Positions 47,272-55,977 of a stretch of DNA of 64,000 nucleotides are shown here, in pieces. Position 1 is the stretch's first letter. Every line of letters begins with the position of its first letter. The position numbers were made by a program, and so were the translations under genes. Source of the DNA: Chondrocystis sp. NIES-4102 (GTDB lineage: Bacteria; Cyanobacteriota; Cyanobacteriia; Cyanobacteriales; Xenococcaceae); NCBI GenBank assembly GCA_002368355.1, contig AP018281.1:3472001-3536000 (forward strand). The letters are read 5' to 3'. A model generated the notes under the pieces. The model was not told the origin of the DNA, ran no database searches, and saw only the letters and a list, made by a program, of their open reading frames with translations.

Positions 47272-47673
47272 ATGGACAAGGTTCAGCAACTAAAAAATCT
47301 CCAAAAAATTCGCAAATTAGCTAATCTTTTAGATAAAGCGATCGGTATCCCAGGTACAAAGTTTCGCATTGGTTTAGATCCAATTTTGGGTTTAATACCA
47401 GGAGGTGGAGATTTAATTGCAGGGGGTATTTCTGCTTATTTGATTTATCAAGCTGCTCGCTTTGGTTTGGAAAAAGGTGAGATCTTGAAAATGGTAAGAA
47501 ATGTAGCGATCGAAACTACAGTGGGTTCTGTACCTATTGTCGGCGATATATTTGATGCTTATTTTAAAGCTAATATACGTAATTTAGAAATTTTAGAAAA
47601 ACATCTGGCGAAGACAGAAACAGGAGAGGAAGTTATTAATATTGCTGATCAACAAGCGGTTGTGTCATCTTAA
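47272..47673 (+). CDS. DUF4112 membrane protein
   Basis: 133 residues. Entire length matches DUF4112: LANLLDKAIGIPGTKFRIGLDPILGLIPGGGDLIAGGISAYLIYQAARFG (key G-IPG and GLIPGGGD around 20-55) and TTVGSVPIVGDIFDAYFKANIRNLEIL. Two hydrophobic helices suggest a small membrane protein; function unknown. Its stop overlaps that of the convergent MscS gene by 4 nt. Confidence 0.9.
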   Translation: MDKVQQLKNLQKIRKLANLLDKAIGIPGTKFRIGLDPILGLIPGGGDLIAGGISAYLIYQAARFGLEKGEILKMVRNVAIETTVGSVPIVGDIFDAYFKANIRNLEILEKHLAKTETGEEVINIADQQAVVSS

Positions 47674-48572
47674 ATTTCTTTGAGAGAATTTATCTCTGTT
47701 TGAGCAGGTAAATAATTATTGTGATTATCTACTTCTTGATTATAAAGATAGACAGTACGCACTGGATAAGCAATACTGATATTAGCTGCATCTAAGGCTT
47801 TTTTGATTGCTATCATTGCTTTTGTCTGAATTTGCCTTACTTGAGGTTGTCTGGAGCTAGTCCAATAGCGCACAACAAAATTAATACAACTATCATCGAA
47901 ACTGACTATATCTATTTCTGGTGGTATATCAGCTACAACACCCTCTACTTGAGCTATGGTTTGTAACAATATGTCTCTGGCTTGAGGTAGTGAAGCATCA
48001 TAACTTATTCCTACTTCTATATCAGTACGACGCTGTTTAAAAGCAGTTCTTACCCTAACTGCGCTAGTAAATACTTCCGAATTGGGTAGCAGGATCATCT
48101 CACCATCATAGGTGCGTAGTAGTGTGGTGCGGATATCAATTCTTTCGACTGTTCCCTCATAATTACCAATAATTATCTGATCATCTATATGGAATGGTCT
48201 TTGAATTAAAATTAAGATCCCTGCTAGGAAATTTTTAAATATATCCTGAAAAGCAAAACCAATAGCTACCGTACTTAACCCTAAAGTAGCGATAATATCA
48301 CCAAAACTTAATCCAGGAAAAACAATTACGCAGACTATAATTATACCTATCACCCAGGTAGCATTGTGGGCAATTTTGTTGAGTAATAATTGTAAGGATT
48401 TACTTTCTAATACTTTACGCCCTACCTTATCGGCAGCTTTTTTAGCAAAGTCGGCTGCATAACGAGTTAGCATAATTACAATCAAGGCTGTAATTATTGC
48501 AGGAATTACCTTGATAGCTTCAGCTAGTAGTTCTTTTGAACTATTTATGACAATATCAGTTACTTGATTCAT
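47670..48572 (-). CDS. Small-conductance mechanosensitive channel, MscS family
   Basis: 300 residues. Three membrane helices: about 13-33 (EAIKVIPAIITALIVIMLTRYA), 70-90 (WVIGIIIVCVIVFPGLSFGD) and pore helix about 95-125 (LGLSTVAIGFAFQDIFKNFLAGILIL), where the AIGFAFQD pattern matches the MscS pore seal. Beta domain: RPFHIDDQIIIGNYEGTVERIDIRTTLLRTYDGEMILLPN is the family core. It opens under membrane tension in hypo-osmotic shock. Located amid antiporters and a stress cluster. Confidence 0.95.
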   Translation of the reverse strand: MNQVTDIVINSSKELLAEAIKVIPAIITALIVIMLTRYAADFAKKAADKVGRKVLESKSLQLLLNKIAHNATWVIGIIIVCVIVFPGLSFGDIIATLGLSTVAIGFAFQDIFKNFLAGILILIQRPFHIDDQIIIGNYEGTVERIDIRTTLLRTYDGEMILLPNSEVFTSAVRVRTAFKQRRTDIEVGISYDASLPQARDILLQTIAQVEGVVADIPPEIDIVSFDDSCINFVVRYWTSSRQPQVRQIQTKAMIAIKKALDAANISIAYPVRTVYLYNQEVDNHNNYLPAQTEINSLKEI

Positions 48573-48914
48573 TAGCTACTTAATAATTTGATAGTTTAAT
48601 GAATTGCACAAATTGATCATTAGTTTCATGCAATTCATCTACTATTTTGTCAATTAATATAATAACGGACAATTTTAATCTTGCTAAATTATCACTTGCT
48701 CTTTTGTAAAAAAAAATAGGCGTTGGTAATTTAATGTATGAATGAGAATGTGTTTTGGTTGGTAGCTATTAGCTTTATGGGAGCGTTGACTTGTGTGCTT
48801 TTAATGTTTTTTGTTTTTGTATTATAAAAGTAAATAATTTACTGTTATACACAAATTCAGCAACGCAGAAAAGAAAATTAAATATCTAATGGTGTTGACA
48901 ATGGAGGTAAATTA
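48573..48914. other. Intergenic region with one candidate micro-ORF
   Basis: 342 nt. The only item is a possible 29-aa membrane micro-ORF at 48738-48827. No promoter or terminator could be supported. Confidence 0.4.
48738..48827 (+). CDS. Candidate 29-aa membrane micro-protein
   Basis: ATG-to-TAA frame of 29 codons: MNENVFWLVAISFMGAL then TCVLLMFFVFVL, one hydrophobic helix of about 24 residues. Cyanobacteria encode many such single-helix subunits of photosynthetic complexes, but it matches none I know (not PetL, PetN, PetM, PsaM or Psb30). No good Shine-Dalgarno; the frame could be chance in AT-rich DNA. Confidence 0.25.
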   Translation: MNENVFWLVAISFMGALTCVLLMFFVFVL

Positions 48915-49712
48915 TTAATCTGTTTGAGTTAATTTATCAATATATACCTTCATGTTCTTAAATTGAACTGCACCAAAGACTGTAGAAAAGGATACATCTG
49001 CTGCATCTCTACCTGTACCAATACGCACAAAACTTTCAATAGGTGCAAGGCGAGTCGCATCAAAAGTGTACCACTTATTACCTAAATAAGCTTCAAAACA
49101 GGCGTGAAAATCTGGCGGTTGTAGTTTCCAAGCATAAGCAGAAACAAACCTGGCTGGAATATTTAAAGCACGACAAAAAGCAATTCCTAAATGGGCAAAG
49201 TCGCGACAGACTCCTACTCTTTCTGCCACCGTATCGTAAGCGGAAGTTTGAGAGTTAGTACTACCAGAAGTATAAGCAACTTTTTCATATATCCAGTCGC
49301 AAATCGCTTCTACCCTTTGATACCCTGGAGGACAATTACCAAATTCATCATAAGCTAACTTACCAAAGCGATCGCTCTGGCAATAGCGAGATGGATATAA
49401 GTATTGGATTACATCTAATGGTAATTCGGCTGGAGGAGTTTCTGGTAATTCTTTACAAATTTCAATATTCCTATTTTTTATTTCAACCGTTGCTTGATAA
49501 GAAACGTTTAATTCTCCTGGGGGTGCAACTACGCGAAAATAATTGTTTTCTTGCTCTTGTAGAGTGTAAACTTCGTAATCGAAATGAGGTTTTATTTGCA
49601 GACTACTATCTAAAATTCGTTGCTCATCGTTTTGCAAAGCACAAATATTAAATATAAAAGTGCTTGTGTTAGAAACTTGATAGTTAAGTTGACATCCAAG
49701 TTTAAATTTCAT
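48915..49712 (-). CDS. Transglutaminase-like cysteine protease-fold protein
   Basis: 265 residues. N-terminal beta region (CQLNYQVSNTSTFIFNICAL) precedes the transglutaminase-like core with Cys-His-Asp: GVCRDFAHLGIAFCRALNIPARFVSAYA (Cys at about 168), DFHACFEAYLGNKWYTFDATR (His about 202, Asp about 217). The domain order matches bacterial transglutaminase N-terminal plus core proteins. Substrate unknown; peptide-bond hydrolysis or crosslinking is possible. There is no clear signal peptide. Confidence 0.92.
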   Translation of the reverse strand: MKFKLGCQLNYQVSNTSTFIFNICALQNDEQRILDSSLQIKPHFDYEVYTLQEQENNYFRVVAPPGELNVSYQATVEIKNRNIEICKELPETPPAELPLDVIQYLYPSRYCQSDRFGKLAYDEFGNCPPGYQRVEAICDWIYEKVAYTSGSTNSQTSAYDTVAERVGVCRDFAHLGIAFCRALNIPARFVSAYAWKLQPPDFHACFEAYLGNKWYTFDATRLAPIESFVRIGTGRDAADVSFSTVFGAVQFKNMKVYIDKLTQTD

Positions 49713-50256
49713 GACCTAGTTACTGAGTGGAGAATTATCAGTTTATTGTTTTTTCTATACTACTATTCTTTATTTTACAGAGTTAATTAATTGAAAAACA
49801 TCTGCCAGGAGAATGAACACTACACTTGAATTGTCATCAAATTTATATATTTATTGTTGATTTTTTGCTAAAATTCTGGCAATTTACTTTAGTTTAAATA
49901 TAATTAATAGGAGATAATTAGTACTTAATTTCTTGGACTTTAGCTCTTATATTTATGGATGTTTAAAAGTATGTATGATTTAATTAGGTTTAATCTCTCT
50001 ATTTTTAAATATAAGAAATCAAAACAAGTCTTCTTAACTTTACTTTTTTATTCTAAATAAAGGTAATTATAAATTGTACAATTGCAGGATTAAAGCTTGT
50101 GATTCTCGTTAAAAACTTTTATTAATATAACTTTAATTCTTTCTACTATTAAACATTAATAAATTACCTATCTTCTCACTTACTTATAGAGATTATTATC
50201 TTATTATTAATCATTAAATATCTCTAAACTACGTATAGTAACTGATTATTATCTCC
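49713..50256. other. Gene-free AT-rich region
   Basis: 544 nt, very AT-rich, without supported gene, repeat or stable hairpin. Confidence 0.4.
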
Positions 50257-50736
50257 CTAGATCCAAACTCGTACTTCCTCAACTGAATGAGCATTATAAT
50301 TAACAAAACGACAGTTTATAAAAGAATTAGGTAAAAATTGGCGTATTTTTACTTCCAACTCCGTAATTAAATAGGGTTTAGTTAGATAATCATTACAACC
50401 TAAGTTTTGAGCTTTTTTACGATCTTCATCTTTGATTAAGGCACTGATAGCTATAATTGGTATATTTCGAGTAGTATTATTGTGCTTCAACAATTTAAGT
50501 AAATCAAAACCATTAATATCAGGTAATCTTAAATCAAGCAAAATTAGAGAAATGTCATATTTATTGGCTAAATTTAATGCCTCTTGACCGTTGCTAGCTG
50601 TAATAAAAGTGTATTGTAAATAAACTAGTGCATGAGAAATAAATAATAAATTATCTTCTTCATCCTCTACCACTAAAATCATTGGGTTTTGGGAAGATTT
50701 GGCGTTAATTATCTGCTTATAAGGTTTAATGTTCAT
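50257..50736 (-). CDS. Single-domain response regulator
   Basis: 159 residues, one CheY-like receiver. ILVVEDEEDNLLFIS has the acidic pair, LILLDLRLPDINGFDLL the phosphorylated Asp, IPIIAISAL the Thr/Ser (here Ser) and YLTKPYL the Lys. It has a 14-residue N-terminal lead and a C-terminal tail FVNYNAHSVEEVRVWI with no output domain. It probably works by protein-protein contacts in a phosphorelay. No histidine kinase is adjacent, so its partner is elsewhere. Confidence 0.93.
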   Translation of the reverse strand: MNIKPYKQIINAKSSQNPMILVVEDEEDNLLFISHALVYLQYTFITASNGQEALNLANKYDISLILLDLRLPDINGFDLLKLLKHNNTTRNIPIIAISALIKDEDRKKAQNLGCNDYLTKPYLITELEVKIRQFLPNSFINCRFVNYNAHSVEEVRVWI

Positions 50737-51048
50737 TTCTTACCTTGATCGCTTATTTAAAAAAGACGGAGCTATTTATTAGATACTATATATTAAGGTT
50801 AATGGACTCTTTAATTTTTGATATCCTGTTAAAGTGCTTCTCTCTGTGTCTGTGCTACTACAATGTTTTATGGCACAGGGCAATTTTAAATTAATAATGC
50901 TAGCTTATACTAGCTACTTAATATCTTAAAGGGAAGTATAATAATTAACCGTTAATTATTACTAACTAGCAAGATTTTTTAATTGACAAAAAAAATTGTT
51001 TAAGGTAAGTAAAATAGCACAAGTGATAAATCCAGATAGCTAATAAAT
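50737..51048. other. Intergenic region, nothing recognised
   Basis: 312 nt between divergent genes. A TTGACA lies at 50983-50988, but no good -10 stands at the right spacing. Nothing else was recognised. Confidence 0.4.
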
Positions 51049-52377
51049 ATGTCTCAAACAATTGAAAAAGCCATCGAACTTAAGCAAGCAATAGTAGATT
51101 TCATATACGATGCTGAAGGTGAATTAGCTGTTGCTTTAGAAAGTTACGCAGCAGAACATAATAAGAAAAACAGCTATGGGATCAAGCAACAAAATTTAAC
51201 GGTTGATAGTTTTATTAGTGGAGGCGAAGTTGCAGAAAAAACTCCTCTGGCTATATTTTTAGCAGAAGTTAATAATTTAAGCAAGAGCGATCGCCAGATA
51301 ATTGAGGGGTGGCAAAATAATGTGATGGGTTTATTTGAGATTAAAGAAATTCATTCAGATTATTATCAATTATACAATTGGTTGACCGCTAAGGAATATC
51401 GAGTTTATAGTCATGGGCAAATAGAGAGTAAGGAAACTAGTAGATGGCAAAAGGGAGAGATAATTTTAACTATTATTGCTCCAATTAATAATAATGATTG
51501 GTTTTTCTTTAGCGATCGCGTGATTAAAGGTAAACTTAGTCCACCAAAATTAGCCGTTGCAGTGGGAGAGTTTCGCGATAATTTTCCAGAATTTCTTTAT
51601 GCTGATGCACCAGAATTATTAGAAGAAGCCTGGGAATCTGTAGCGGTATATCATCAAGAATTTATAGATTATTTTGGTAGTGATCAAGTTACCATGCCAG
51701 GTTATAAACTAAATCAAAAGATTGGCGATCTCCAGCAAATAATGAGTAAGAAGAGATTAGCTGAAGCTGGAATTGATGATTCTAAAACTCTTTCACAAAT
51801 AATAACGGAATCTGGTGGTAATGAAGAGGAATTTACTAAAACTGCCACAGATTTAGGTGCAGATGCAGAAGCAGTAGCCAAAATTATTAATAATAAAAAT
51901 ACTTCATCGATGGTGATGCCTAAAGTAGATCTTCCGCCAGAGATAAAACAAGCTGAATCAGTTACCGTCTTTTCCCATCCTCGTTGGGGTCAAATGTTCT
52001 TACCTAATTATGAAAAGTTTACTAACTTATTAGAGAGTGAGAATATAGATAGTCAAGAAAATGCTAATTCATTGATTCGTAAATATTTAGATCAGCCAGA
52101 AGCCAATTATTATATCTGGCAGCATTTAAAAGATACCTATCCACAAAAGCTAGAAAAACTACTACAAGATTATACAGAAAATTCACAATTTAGCTTAGCA
52201 ACAGATCTAGATCAACTATTAGCTAAACATAAAAAACTGCCCACCCCACAATTATCATCCCTGGCAAGTGTGCCTATACATTTAAATAACTTATTTGAAA
52301 TAGCAGTAGCCCAAGTCCAAAAAACCAAGACAAAAACACCCAAGAAATCCAATAAAGGATTTTTAACAAAAAAATAG
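51049..52377 (+). CDS. Conserved hypothetical protein, 442 aa
   Basis: Not recognised. Soluble, acidic, mostly helical in the first 90 residues (IEKAIELKQAIVDFIYDAEG, LAVALESYAAEH), then a compact region with WQNNVMGLFEIKEI, DYYQLYNWLTAKEYRVYSHG and WFFFSDRVIKGKLSPPK that looks beta-rich, then helices with KKRLAEAGIDDSKTLSQII, and a region around SHPRWGQMFLPNYEKFTNLL. It ends in a Lys/Thr-rich tail (TKTKTPKKSNKGFLTKK). No signal peptide, membrane helix or catalytic motif is evident. A SEC-C-like or stress role cannot be claimed. Confidence 0.75.
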   Translation: MSQTIEKAIELKQAIVDFIYDAEGELAVALESYAAEHNKKNSYGIKQQNLTVDSFISGGEVAEKTPLAIFLAEVNNLSKSDRQIIEGWQNNVMGLFEIKEIHSDYYQLYNWLTAKEYRVYSHGQIESKETSRWQKGEIILTIIAPINNNDWFFFSDRVIKGKLSPPKLAVAVGEFRDNFPEFLYADAPELLEEAWESVAVYHQEFIDYFGSDQVTMPGYKLNQKIGDLQQIMSKKRLAEAGIDDSKTLSQIITESGGNEEEFTKTATDLGADAEAVAKIINNKNTSSMVMPKVDLPPEIKQAESVTVFSHPRWGQMFLPNYEKFTNLLESENIDSQENANSLIRKYLDQPEANYYIWQHLKDTYPQKLEKLLQDYTENSQFSLATDLDQLLAKHKKLPTPQLSSLASVPIHLNNLFEIAVAQVQKTKTKTPKKSNKGFLTKK

Positions 52378-52398
52378 AGACGTTAGTGATAACGCCTC
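52367..52398 (-). terminator. Terminator of the GlsB-like gene, overlapping the 442-aa gene's end
   Basis: On the minus strand, GAG-mismatch-CGTTA pairs with TAACG-mismatch-CTC around a GTGA/TCAC loop (52377-52398), followed by TATTTTTTT. It lies 58 nt downstream of the GlsB-like stop and covers the stop codon of the opposite-strand gene. Confidence 0.6.
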
Positions 52399-52455
52399 AA
52401 CCAGCTAAATTACGCTGAAAAAATAATTAATGATTTAAGACTAGATACATTAAAT

Positions 52456-52734
52456 TTACGCAGCGCGACGAGTAACCAAGCCCCAAATAAAGATTAAGAG
52501 CATTGCGCCTAATACAGCGAAAATAATGCTAGGAATGCTGATCGCTCCTGCTGATGCTGCTGCTGCCCCCGAACTACCGAGCAACATTTTACCGAGATAT
52601 CCACCAACCAATGCACCTAAGATGCCTAAACCAATAGTAGCTGCGATGCCACCACCTTGATTACCTGGATAAATTAATTTTGCTAATGCTCCAGCGATTA
52701 ATCCTAATACTAACCAAGCTATAATTCCACCCAT
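52456..52734 (-). CDS. GlsB/YeaQ/YmgE family stress-response membrane protein
   Basis: 92 residues, PF04226 (transglycosylase-associated). Three hydrophobic stretches: GGIIAWLVLGLIAGALAKLI (2-21, with the signature GxxGxLAK), GIAATIGLGILGALVGGYLG (about 30-50) and SIIFAVLGAMLLIFIWGLV (about 69-87). Glycine zippers throughout. Expressed under stress in relatives; mechanism unclear. AAGGAG lies 9 nt before the ATG. Lies between the 442-aa protein and Hsp20. Confidence 0.93.
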   Translation of the reverse strand: MGGIIAWLVLGLIAGALAKLIYPGNQGGGIAATIGLGILGALVGGYLGKMLLGSSGAAAASAGAISIPSIIFAVLGAMLLIFIWGLVTRRAA

Positions 52735-53031
52735 AATGTACTCCTTAAATTTATAATTATTTATTTATTTAGTTGTTACATCAAGAATACTTAATTTTTG
52801 CGGGTAATTCTTCTATCTAAAAGCTGATTTTAATTGTCGATACTATCTATCAAATTACGTAGAGTAATTAAATTTAATTAACAATCAGTTAACAAATAAA
52901 AAACCAGCATTCAACAATTTATAGCTGGTGATCAATCAAGAATATCAAATTGTCAATTAATCAAATGGAGATTAATGCTTAAATTTCACTATTTCCTCTC
53001 CATTTGCGACTTTTACTAAAGTATAGTAAAT
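52735..53031. other. Intergenic region between GlsB-like and Hsp20 genes
   Basis: 297 nt holding the Hsp20 terminator (52896-52929, minus strand). No gene. Confidence 0.5.
52896..52929 (-). terminator. Rho-independent terminator of the Hsp20 gene
   Basis: On the minus strand, ACCAGC (from 52929) pairs with GCTGGT (to 52903) around a 15-nt AT-rich loop, followed by TTTTTATTT. It is about 100 nt downstream of the Hsp20 stop. Confidence 0.55.
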
Positions 53032-53484
53032 TTAAACTGCTGTTTCAGTAACCAAATTAACTTTAACAACTTTATTTTTCTCAACTTCAGCTTTAGGCAA
53101 AGTAAGGTGTAGAATGCCGTTGTGATATTGGGCCTTAACCTCAGTATTTTGAATCCTTACAGGTAAAGGAATAACTCTTTGGAAACTACCATAACGAAAC
53201 TCAGAAACAGTTTTACTACCCTCATTAGCTTCAGATTTACGCTCTCCAGAAACCGAAATACTTTTAGCTGTCGCTTCAATATTAAGATCCTCAGCCTGCA
53301 TTCCTGGTACTTCCAATTTAAGAACTAAATAATCCTTATTTTCTACAAGTTCAGCAGCAGGAATTTTAGAAAAATTACCAAATTCTGTAAAAGTAGTGGG
53401 GGTTAAAACTTCATTAAACATTTGATTAAATTGACGCTGTAAAGAATTCATTTCCGACCAAGGGCGATAACGCACAATTGCCAT
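53032..53484 (-). CDS. Hsp20/alpha-crystallin small heat-shock protein
   Basis: 150 residues. N-terminal arm MAIVRYRPWSEMNSLQRQFNQMF, alpha-crystallin domain from about 40 to 135 (PAAELVENKDYLVLKLEVPGMQAEDLNIEA, FQRVIPLPVRI), and the A-x-x-x-n-G-I-L motif as YHNGILHLTLPK; C-terminal tail KNKVVKVNLV supplies the I/V-x-V-type interaction. It holds unfolded proteins during heat and salt stress and associates with thylakoids in relatives. GGAG is 8 nt before the ATG. No CIRCE element was found upstream. Confidence 0.96.
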   Translation of the reverse strand: MAIVRYRPWSEMNSLQRQFNQMFNEVLTPTTFTEFGNFSKIPAAELVENKDYLVLKLEVPGMQAEDLNIEATAKSISVSGERKSEANEGSKTVSEFRYGSFQRVIPLPVRIQNTEVKAQYHNGILHLTLPKAEVEKNKVVKVNLVTETAV

Positions 53485-53641
53485 AATTTAAATCTCCAAT
53501 AACTTTAATTTCTAACTACTTCTATCTATTTATTGCTTGCTTTGATTATTATCTTATTAAAGTTTTATTATGGCTGAAAGTGTAGTTTATCCCCCCCCAT
53601 AGTAGCGTTTACTGCCCGAACTTCCCCTTTTCTAGAAAACC

Positions 53642-54601
53642 CTACCCTTTACTAATAATTTCTATTCCTGCTAGGTGATCTAATTTCTCATCCACTTGAG
53701 CCTCTGGTTGAGCGGGAGTAAATACTGTTAACCCTTGAGGCACACATTCAACTTCAATAGGAGTTGTCCCCACCAATTCCCCGTCTACTACTACTTTTTG
53801 TACGGGGTCTGTAGTAATTTTGACCGATTTAGTTCTTAAATAACCAATATCGTCTCGTTCTGCTGCCTCGTCGTTACTAGCAGTTTGCAGCAGGTGGTAG
53901 GAAACAGCGATCGCGCTGGCACGGGTTTCTGGAGCTACAATAGTTACGTCTAATAACCCATCATCATAAATGACTCCTGCTGTACCATGAGCAAGAATAG
54001 ATGTAGGAGGTGCAGCATTAGCTACAGTCACAGCATTAGCATCGACTTTAATAATTTTGTCATCGGTTTCAATGATGGTTTTAAACTTTTGAAAGTTCTG
54101 CAACTGCTTGAGTCCTGAGAATACATAAGCAAGCATCCCCAAACGATTTTTAGCTTCGCGATCGGCATCTTCTACCGTATCAGCTTCAAAACCAATACCT
54201 GCAAGCAGAATCATGGGCTTACCATTACAGATAGCTGCATCAACTTTTTTGGTAGCACCTTCGACAATTACTTGACAAGCAGCCTCAATGGTATCGGGAA
54301 TATCCAAAGCGTTGGCAAAGGCATTAGCTGTACCTCTGGCGATCGCTCCTAAAGGAATATCTGTTCCGACTAAAGCTTCTGCAACTGCGGAAACTGTACC
54401 ATCACCACCAGAAGCAATAATAATTTCTGCCTTATTAGCTACTGCTTTTTTGGCTAATTCTCCGCCATCAACTTCTTCCGAAGTTATTTGAATATCTAAA
54501 TCAAATTCAGGTTCAAGAATGCTTTTAATCGTAGCCAAGTCTTGATCTGAGTCTCCTTGCCCAGCTACAGGGTTAAAAATCAAACAAGCAGAACGTTTCA
54601 T
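53642..54601 (-). CDS. YegS/Rv2252/BmrU family lipid kinase
   Basis: 319 residues, diacylglycerol-kinase catalytic domain. CLIFNPVAGQGDSDQDL at about 6-22, IIASGGDGTVSAVAEALVG with the GGDGT nucleotide loop, and LGAIARGTANAFANALDIP are diagnostic; AICNGKPMILLAGIGFEADTV and KVVVDGELVGTTPIEVEC follow. Phosphorylates a lipid such as diacylglycerol; specificity unknown. The stop of the upstream antiporter gene is 84 nt before its start, same strand, so they may be cotranscribed. Confidence 0.93.
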   Translation of the reverse strand: MKRSACLIFNPVAGQGDSDQDLATIKSILEPEFDLDIQITSEEVDGGELAKKAVANKAEIIIASGGDGTVSAVAEALVGTDIPLGAIARGTANAFANALDIPDTIEAACQVIVEGATKKVDAAICNGKPMILLAGIGFEADTVEDADREAKNRLGMLAYVFSGLKQLQNFQKFKTIIETDDKIIKVDANAVTVANAAPPTSILAHGTAGVIYDDGLLDVTIVAPETRASAIAVSYHLLQTASNDEAAERDDIGYLRTKSVKITTDPVQKVVVDGELVGTTPIEVECVPQGLTVFTPAQPEAQVDEKLDHLAGIEIISKG

Positions 54602-54685
54602 GTTGTGTACAAACTATTAAGTTTTCTAATCAATATTAACAAAACTAACTTGAACTACTTCAAGATCGAATTTGAGATTAGATGC

Positions 54686-55936
54686 TCATAAATTCTCTTG
54701 AGATAAAACTCTGTTGTCTGGATCTTTTACTTTTTCGTACCAACCAATTAAAGGTGCAGCACTAATTCCATGAATAAGAATTGATAAGACTATTACAGTT
54801 AAAGTAATCCATACAATTTGTTCGGCGGTTTCTCCTTTTATGCCTTTACCTAAAGCATAAGTCAAATAATATATAGAACCTAAACCTCTAATACCGAACC
54901 ATCCCATAAGAGCGATAGTTTTCTTTGGTACATTGCTTGCCAGCATCGATAACCAAACTCCCAAAGGACGAAGCACTAAAAAGATAAAGCCTGCAATTAA
55001 TAAAGACTTGGGTGCATACTTAAGCATCGGCTCAAATAATAACATTGTCCCGACAACTACAATTACTGTTACTTCTAATAACTTCTCAATCTGCTCAGTA
55101 AATTCTAGTTGTGCCATACGTTTATGTTGCTCACTATAATAACTTTGCTGTACCACGATGCCAGCCACAAAGACAGCCAAAAACCCATAACCGTTGACTA
55201 TTTCAGTTAAAGAATAAGTCAATAAAATAATACTTATGGCAATAAAATCTTCCATCAAATCATCAACAGGACGACGTTTCTGTAGCGTCCGATCAATCCA
55301 GACTATCGCTTTAGCAACTAAAATACCCATGACTATACCAGCAGCGATCGCCCAAATGATATCTATACCAGCCCACTTAACAAACCAGTTATCTAAGTTG
55401 GAATCTTTATATAAATAAAGTCCAAAATAAACAAAGGGAAAAGCCAAAGCATCATTTAAACCCCCTTCAGAGGTCAGAGCAAAACGTAATTCATCTTTAT
55501 CTTCAACGTCAGATAGCTGCACTTCCGAAGCCAACACAGGATCTGTAGGTGCGAGAATTGCTCCGAGTAGTATAGCTGCACCCCAATCAAAATCTAATAG
55601 ATAATGGGCAACAGCAGCTAAAGAAAAGATGGAGATGGGCATCAATAAACCAATCAGTCTAATGGTAGATTGCCAAGAGCGAATATTAATAGCGCGATTA
55701 ATTTTTAGTCCGCAACCAAATACAGAAACAATTACTACAAATTCAGTTAATCTTTCTACAAATTGTGTATCTGGTCTGATTTTGACTAATCCTAGACCAT
55801 AGGAACTGACAAAAATACCTACAATTAGATAAATTAAGGAATAGGAAAGAGGAAGACGCTTGATCCAACCTGAGCCTAGAGTTACTAGCAAGAGTAATAA
55901 CCCGATAATTAGCAGACCAAGAAAATAGGTGTCCAT
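54686..55936 (-). CDS. Cation:proton antiporter, NhaP (CPA1) type
   Basis: 416 residues with about 12 hydrophobic helices. LGAILAPTDPVLASEVQ holds the TDP motif of CPA1 exchangers, EGGLNDALAFPFV the catalytic Asp (ND motif), and ALMGWFGIRGLGSIYYL a conserved Gly/Arg region. It exchanges Na+ or K+ for H+. The C-terminus is short and lacks a cytosolic domain. The IS605-type element ends about 35 nt before its start, so it may have lost its native promoter and be read from within the element or downstream; this is inference. Confidence 0.93.
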   Translation of the reverse strand: MDTYFLGLLIIGLLLLLVTLGSGWIKRLPLSYSLIYLIVGIFVSSYGLGLVKIRPDTQFVERLTEFVVIVSVFGCGLKINRAINIRSWQSTIRLIGLLMPISIFSLAAVAHYLLDFDWGAAILLGAILAPTDPVLASEVQLSDVEDKDELRFALTSEGGLNDALAFPFVYFGLYLYKDSNLDNWFVKWAGIDIIWAIAAGIVMGILVAKAIVWIDRTLQKRRPVDDLMEDFIAISIILLTYSLTEIVNGYGFLAVFVAGIVVQQSYYSEQHKRMAQLEFTEQIEKLLEVTVIVVVGTMLLFEPMLKYAPKSLLIAGFIFLVLRPLGVWLSMLASNVPKKTIALMGWFGIRGLGSIYYLTYALGKGIKGETAEQIVWITLTVIVLSILIHGISAAPLIGWYEKVKDPDNRVLSQENL

Positions 55937-55977
55937 TTTTTTCTATTTAAATGTTTAAGTTGTGACTTCTCCAGACG

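Noticed and set aside
50983-51011. Promoter TTGACA/TAAGTA before the 442-aa gene
   Set aside because: The -35 is perfect but the -10 at 17 nt matches only two of six bases; not supported.
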